Of a DNA stretch of 64,000 bases, positions 58,611 through 64,000 are shown one piece after another. Position 1 is the first letter of the stretch. Each line of letters opens with the position of its first letter. The position numbers and the translations under genes were made by a program. This DNA comes from Choanephora cucurbitarum (lineage: Eukaryota > Mucoromycota > Mucoromycetes > Mucorales > Choanephoraceae). The stretch spans positions 1 to 64,000 of the forward strand of contig JAIWNI010000116.1 of NCBI GenBank assembly GCA_025331435.1. The letters run 5' to 3'. The notes under the pieces were generated by a model. That model did no database searches. It was not told the DNA's origin and saw only the letters and a program-made list of their open reading frames with translations.

Positions 58611-58724
58611 GAAACCCTTTACAGTTTTCGTATCTTCTCCCCCAGAAAAAAAAAGATAATAAACTAAATACATTGAAGCAAACACACATGGATGAAAAAT
58701 CAAAAAGTAATTATAGGACATTTA

Positions 58725-58862
58725 TACAATAGTCTTTTTATTCGCGAGTTGGAGGGATGCATACTCTTTGACCGAATGCTACTTTAGCGCTCGAGGCAAT
58801 TTTTAAATGAAAGAATTGTACTCTTATATTAGGTACACTCTTGAATAAAGCGACTATTGTAA
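58725..58862. repeat. diverged copy of the 50.4-kb MITE
   Basis: The left end TACAATAGTC and the inverse of the right end (TACAATAGTCGCTTTATTCA, minus strand) match at 17 of the first 19 bases, with TA at both edges. Internal CACTCTTGAATAAAGCGAC matches the consensus of the family. Confidence 0.7.
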
Positions 58863-59112
58863 TTATCTACGCACAAATGTTTCATCAGGACATACTGTTT
58901 GAAGCTTTCTGCTCTTATCATACAATCAGTCTTTTATAATGATTCTGGAAAAGGTTAAACTTCGATTCTTTAAGCCTTATTATCTGATCATAGACAGAGA
59001 TGTGCTAATGTTCTGCTGTTGTGAATAAAAGCGTTATCATGCGATCGAGAACACAAACACGATTTACTCAAGAACCATCTCAATGGCCATCACTTATATG
59101 CTTCCAAAGTCA

Positions 59113-59277
59113 TACAGTAGTCGCTCGATGTATGAGTGCACCTAACATAAGAGTCCAATTCTTTAACTTGAAAATCGCTTCAAGCGCTAAAGGATCATTC
59201 AATTTAGGAGTATGCTTAGTATAAGAGTGTTTTTTTTTTCAAGAATATGAAGACTCTTAAATAAAGCGATTGTTGGA
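59113..59277. repeat. diverged copy of the same MITE family
   Basis: The left end TACAGTAGTCGCTCGATG matches the 50.4-kb element; the right end (near 59264-59277) is eroded but still contains ACTCTTAAATAAAGCGA. The inner GTATGCTTAGTATAAGAGTG is the reverse complement of part of the 50.4-kb element. Confidence 0.6.
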
Positions 59278-59623
59278 GTTTCATGTCCTTTATACAAAGC
59301 GCTTTGATTAACCTTTTTACTAAATTTCAGGATGCATGTTTTTCACACAAGAGATGGTAACATAAAAAGCTAACACAGCCCTTGTATATACTCGTAGATT
59401 AAGACAAAATCCCAACAGAGATAGCTTATGGCGCAAGGCGTAACGTCGTTGAACCTCAATGAACATCGCTAAGATGATAGGAAGCACACTGAGAACAATG
59501 ACGCGTTGGCACATTAAAGGGTTGCTTTGCATCTTACTTTTCAAATGTTTATTCCTTTCTCTCTTTTTTCACGTACACAAGTTATAAGTTGGGGCTATTG
59601 AAACCCGCAAGGTAGAAGTTATC

Positions 59624-59728
59624 ATGATAATCCCTTTATTTGAAAACGAGAATACTCTTGATGTTTATTACTCTTACATTAGATATACACCTATGCCAAA
59701 CACGCTTGAATCGAGCAACTGCTATCTA
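59624..59728. repeat. strongly diverged MITE copy
   Basis: The right end ACACGCTTGAATCGAGCAAC resembles ACACTCTTAAATCAAGCGAC with several substitutions; the left end keeps CTTTATTTG. The length (about 105 bases) fits the family. Confidence 0.4.
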
Positions 59729-60852
59729 ACAAAGAGCGATGTGAAAACAAATATAGGCAAACTGGATTGAAAATGTAATCAGACATCAAAAGTCAACGAA
59801 GTTGTTTTCAGTTGACTACAAGATTGAAAGCTTATAAAGTTTGAAGATTTCCTTAATCGTTTCTGTAACCGGCAAGTTTGACAAAGATCTTGTGACACTG
59901 AAGAGCAACCGATGTGGTGCCAGAACCATTCTTTAGAAAACACTCAAGAGATAAAAAACAGATGGCTATCTAATATAGACATACGGTAAATATGCGGAAT
60001 TGATATCATTGAGTTCAGGTTGCCAAAATATACTAAAATATAGGACTTTGCCGAGTGCGATGTCAGTGCGATGTCAACACATCAAAAATATGACGAGCAT
60101 TGATGCATGAAAAAAGAGGGAGGGGGCTACTTGTTTTTCCAAGTAAACAACTTTCATCATCAGTTTAGTACTGATAGATACTCTTTGATGCAAACACAGC
60201 TATCAGTAAAAAAAACAAAAAAGCAAACATGATTCTTTAGGTTCAAATACTAGCTTTTCTTCATCGATATGCCATTTTTTTTGTAGCTAGTAGTAGTCAA
60301 TTATGCTAATGCTGACTCAAAATAATCAGTAATACAAAGTTAGGATACAGTGTGCGGTAACTGCCAAACACCGCTTTTATGTGTGTAACAAACAAGTCTT
60401 CAGCCAAGGGCATAGGCTTAGTTACACTTACACAAAGCCAAAAAAAGACAATTCACCTAATGCAGATGAAGTCCAATGGCAACTTGGTCTAAAAGCCATA
60501 AAAAAAAAGAAATTCTCCCTTATATCGCCCGAGAAAAAAAAACAAAAAGAAGATAAACTAACTAAAATAGCTTTTGTTGCAAAAGAAAAGAGACCGGTTT
60601 CCATTTAGTCTTACTATCAACGCCTAACACCAAGTCTGCACCAATCCCTGCAACTGGTTCTCACTGATGCTTATTATAGCAGATAAAATAAATCTTAAAA
60701 TAGATTGTGATTTAAATGCAGACTTTGTAGATCAAGGGTCGTATACTTTATGGATATAAACATATGCTATTTGTTTTATTATACAAAGATGGGGAATTTA
60801 AATAAAAAAAATGAAGGAAAGTTATATGTTACTGCTACTCGATAGCTATCTT
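59729..60852. other. intergenic region, no gene seen
   Basis: The 75-codon ORF at 60381-60608 is Lys-rich with no signature and no clear promoter. Nothing else is supported. Confidence 0.4.
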
Positions 60853-61275
60853 TTATGTACATCTGGTCTTCACACCAACTGCTCTTAAAACGCTGGATTT
60901 CCAAGAACTGTAAGGTTTTACAAAATTTTGTCTAGAATAAGCCTGCTTGCTCTTTTCAAAAAATGCACAATCATCGCCTTCTTGATCATAAGTATCTTCC
61001 TCTTGGTCATAGTCCTTTCTATCCACCAGATACGATTGATTGCTACCGAGATTGGATTTGTCCTTCACAAATAGGTTTTTTCTTGAAAAGAAAGAGTTGT
61101 TTGGCTGTCTGTCTTCTTCCAATGAAGTATAGGAAGATGATCTTGAACGTCGAAAGCCATTTGTGTATTTGTTTCTGAATGAAGAGGAAGGCAGTAAGCT
61201 TGCTCGGTTGTAGTAAGATGTAGGTCTTGTGTCTTCTTCTGTAGCGTATAAAAGAGCTTCACTTTGTCTTGACAT
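60853..61275 (-). CDS. small Ser/Tyr-rich hypothetical protein
   Basis: An uninterrupted 140-codon ORF. The protein is rich in Ser, Arg, Tyr and acidic residues (segments RRSRSSSYTSLEEDRQ and DRKDYDQEEDTYDQEGDD), with no signal peptide, membrane segment or cysteine pattern. The RS-like dipeptides would suit a disordered, phosphorylated protein. The AT-rich context, length and codon composition make it a plausible gene, but it has no recognised family. Confidence 0.5.
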   Translation of the reverse strand: MSRQSEALLYATEEDTRPTSYYNRASLLPSSSFRNKYTNGFRRSRSSSYTSLEEDRQPNNSFFSRKNLFVKDKSNLGSNQSYLVDRKDYDQEEDTYDQEGDDCAFFEKSKQAYSRQNFVKPYSSWKSSVLRAVGVKTRCT

Positions 61276-61687
61276 TGTTTGATTTAGAGTAAAGAAGAAA
61301 AGAACAACTCGGTCGATTTATTGCTTTCTTTTTATGATTGGAGAATTAAAGTTTTAAGATTCCCATTAATGGCGAAGATTAATTTAGCATTTTTTTTGTG
61401 TTCCGTTGAGCAATAAATGGGGGCTCCTCGTTTAATAATTTATCATATCTAGACAATAAAGTCAAATAAATTTAATGTCGATTATTGGATCTACTCTGCA
61501 TCCTTCTTTCATTTTCTTTCTGTTTTTTAATTTGGTTTAGCATGGTGCTAACATGGCATTCTAGAACGGCCAAAAAAGGAACTCGGAATTGTCTTACCTT
61601 TTCCTAAAATAAACGGAAATGCACTTGTTATCGTATATTGGCAATACAATATTTATTAATAGCTTATAAATAAGAAGAAAACTTTGC
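61276..61687. other. intergenic region, no gene seen
   Basis: This stretch of 412 bases between the small ORF and the kinesin-3 gene is AT-rich. It contains the promoter of the minus-strand small gene and the 3' end of the kinesin gene. Confidence 0.4.
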
Positions 61688-64000
61688 TTATAATGTCAGG
61701 TTGTCTACAGGGAACTTTTGATCAATCATCTGTATCCAACTGATCATATCTTGACGAGTACCCGACTGTAAGGTATAGGCGTTGTTGTTGGTATAAAGTG
61801 CAAATACGTTCTCTCGCTACATAAGATGTTAGGTATATAGAAGTCAAAAAAGAAAACATTTCAATTACCTGAATCATTTGTTCAAGCGCTTCGTTATAAT
61901 CAATACGGACAGAAGAAACATTGATTAAACCTTGCTCATCTGATTCTGTATCATCCGAATAAATATAGATGTATGGTCTGCGAATTACAAACCATCGTTT
62001 GACCCAAAGATCCTGAGATGCATCTTCTTGGTAAAGTAAAAACCCCTTTTTAGAGATATTTGCCCTGTTTCATCATTGGGTTAGATAGGGGGTTACATAA
62101 ACAATTGATTCTACTTACGGTTGTGCCACTAGTTCAACTTCTGCAATGAGTTTTGAGATCGACAGAGGCTCTTGTGTTAGGGGTCCATTGTTCTCAAGGA
62201 GAATAGGTGGGTCTTGACTAATGACGATTTCCTGATCTGTACCAAGTTTTAAAGTCCACAGATCAATGATCTTCTTCAAAAGAGCTTGCTTTTCATCAGT
62301 ATCTGAAGCATCCTTTGTGACTGCAGTAGACAGAGAGGATATGGAGTTAGGGGATAAAAGGGTATCGTTTTCTGTTTGCTTCAACTCCAACACTTGTCGA
62401 GTGAAAGCGACTTGTAATTTGCGACTGATGGAATCCTGTATATGCCTGTAATCATTCACAAGCGATACACCACGTGGGCGCCATGTACCAAGGAATTCTT
62501 CACCATGGACATACTTGGATGCAGTATTCAAACGCCATAACTGGCTCAGATTTCGGGTCATAGGCGGCTTCAAATGAACCAGAAAGACGCCGCTGTATTT
62601 ACTAAGCTGTCTGCCATTGGAATACAGCAGCTTTCTGAAGCTACTGAACTTACTGCCACCAATGGACCTGTCTCTACCTTGAATCTGAAACGCAACATCC
62701 ATATTGAAATGAATAGGCTTTTCACAGCTCTCGACAGCTACCTCCCATCGCAAGTTCAAGATGACGCGACTGTTGGCTTCCGTCAAACGATTCAAAAAGA
62801 TACATTCATGCTGTGAACTATCCCATGCACCTTGTGCCGTCAGACGACTGGTGCCATCCGAATTGTAAAACACTTGTTGCTTAGAGAGAAGCTTAATTGG
62901 GATATTTTCTTGTGCGGGTGATTCCAGGATACGACCTTTGCCATCCAACAACCGAACATGACCCACAGAGGCCTTGGTGATCTTGGTCCATTGGAATTGA
63001 CGTCCAGAGGTATGACAGAGTGTGAAGCAGAACCGACGCTGAAGACCTTGACGGATAGTGAAATAGCCTTTGTCCATGGGGCTCTTGGCCGTCAGTTGAA
63101 CAGGCGTGTATTCGCCTGAAGGAGACAGCTCTCTCACTTCAATCCAGGCAACAATATCATGTCGTTCAGCCGCCAACAACTCCTCTTCGGATCGGCGTTC
63201 AATCGATGCGATTGTGATGTCACTACTGCTACCGGAGGACGACCTTAAAGAGGCATGGTCACTGGATGATTTTCGGTGACTCAAGAGTTCTGGTAAACGA
63301 GGTGGTTTTTCGCGTTGGTCGTCCCATCGCTCTTGCTGAATCAAGACGCGTGGTTGCGCTTGTCCAAACACCTCAAAGGGAATATAACCATGCTTGAGCG
63401 TCTTGAGGACGGCCTCATTGACCGTGAGCGAGAGAGTCTGGCTATAGCCGAGTTGAACAGGATTGCTTTCAAAATAATTAGCAGGTTCAGTAGCAAATGT
63501 CTTTTCGGAAGGAGAATAAGAAGGAATGCCTCCAAAGGATGACAGTCTAAACTGAATGTGAACATCAGTAAATTCTGATTCGTTAATACCACTAAATTCA
63601 ATCAGCTTGATTTCAAACAACAGGTTCTGTCCAACTTGGAGAGTAGCATGTTCATCGTGTGTATGCTGCTGATCTTCCTCCTCTTCATCATCGATATCTT
63701 CAACAAAACCATTGTTTTCAGGGAACACAAGCTGTGTATTATCCAGTAACGAAAGTCTTGAACTTTCATTCCGGATAGCTACCGAGCGAGCGATAGGAGA
63801 AATCAGCACTCGTAATTGACCTCTTGTCTGTCCTGTGCTACGACAGATAATTTCACAGCATGTTTCGTAGGCTTGCTGAGTAATCAGGTTACGAGCAGAG
63901 ACCAAGGCAGCGCCAATAAACGTGTATTTTGGACAAGGATTTTCGAAAAACGGGTCTTCCCAATTGAAATGCTTTCGATAGAGTGGCTTGTCCATAAAAT
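61688..64000 (-). CDS. kinesin-3 (Unc-104/KIF1) C-terminal part, truncated by window edge
   Basis: Exons 61688-61816, 61869-62064 and 62119 to beyond 64000 encode at least 734 residues and the stop. Kinesin-3 motors move vesicles and early endosomes toward microtubule plus ends. The motor and FHA domains are expected beyond 64000. Visible: DPFFENPCPKYTFIGAALVS (start of the post-FHA stalk/DUF3694-type region), the WIEVRELSPSGEYTPVQLTA segment typical of the KIF1 tail, and a C-terminal PH domain split over the last two introns, ISKKGFLLYQEDASQDLWVK, RWFVIRRPYIYIYSDD and VFALYTNNNAYTLQS, that binds phosphoinositide membranes. A low-complexity acidic stretch (EDIDDEEEEDQQ) and Ser-rich linkers are present. 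Frame and splice phases agree at all junctions. Confidence 0.9.

Noticed and set aside
60381..60608. 75-codon Lys-rich ORF on the plus strand
   Set aside because: No domain, no homologous look, Lys runs arise from A-rich DNA; no promoter evidence.

Overview
The window is nuclear DNA from an early-diverging filamentous fungus, most likely of the order Mucorales (Mucoromycota; Rhizopus, Mucor and relatives). It is AT-rich. Genes carry many short GT-AG introns of about 45-170 bases. The most telling lineage marker is a citrate-dependent (IucA/IucC family) siderophore synthetase, the enzyme type that makes rhizoferrin in Mucorales. The beta-tubulin carries Tyr167 and Ala198. Degenerate mobile elements are common: a Tc1/mariner-type transposase, a Helitron helicase, a LINE endonuclease and a Fanzor/TnpB-like nuclease. 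No rRNA, tRNA or CRISPR array was recognised. All exon models were worked out by hand from splice sites and reading-frame continuity.

Layout. 0-11 kb: the 3' part of a DED1 helicase; a GPI-type chitin-deacetylase-like protein that has lost its catalytic motifs; a secreted HExxH metallopeptidase; and a membrane-anchored SPT23/MGA2-type transcription factor. 11-12.4 kb: Tc1-type transposase relic. 12.6-16.9 kb: PRMT5, a 2H phosphoesterase and KAE1, all on the minus strand. 17-21.4 kb: LINE fragment, a 95-bp perfect foldback element, HSP10 and a Fanzor-like pseudogene. 22-32 kb: nucleoside phosphorylase, a hydrophilic repeat protein, TFIIB, a ULS1-like SNF2/RING translocase, a threonine-rich secreted protein and a START-domain protein. 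33.5-45.7 kb: FNIP/Lst4 homologue, beta-tubulin, a 13-exon CENP-I/Mis6 kinetochore protein, an alpha-p24 cargo receptor and the siderophore synthetase. 45.7-61 kb: gene-poor, with a MAPEG-like membrane protein, a Helitron relic, a sulfotransferase-like gene and a family of small foldback elements. 61.7-64 kb: C-terminal part of a kinesin-3 motor (tail plus PH domain), running off the right edge.

Most genes are unrelated housekeeping functions rather than a cluster. The exceptions are local. KAE1 and the 2H phosphoesterase are tandem, with only 53 bases between the stop and the next ATG. The threonine-rich gene and the START gene converge with 4 bases between their stop codons. The siderophore synthetase has two exact GATA-type iron-repressor consensus sites 309-367 bases upstream of its ATG, pointing to iron control. 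I see no undescribed multi-gene defence or biosynthetic system. The strongest leads are the Fanzor-like pseudogene, the iron-responsive promoter candidate, the pseudo-deacetylase and the tubulin substitutions.
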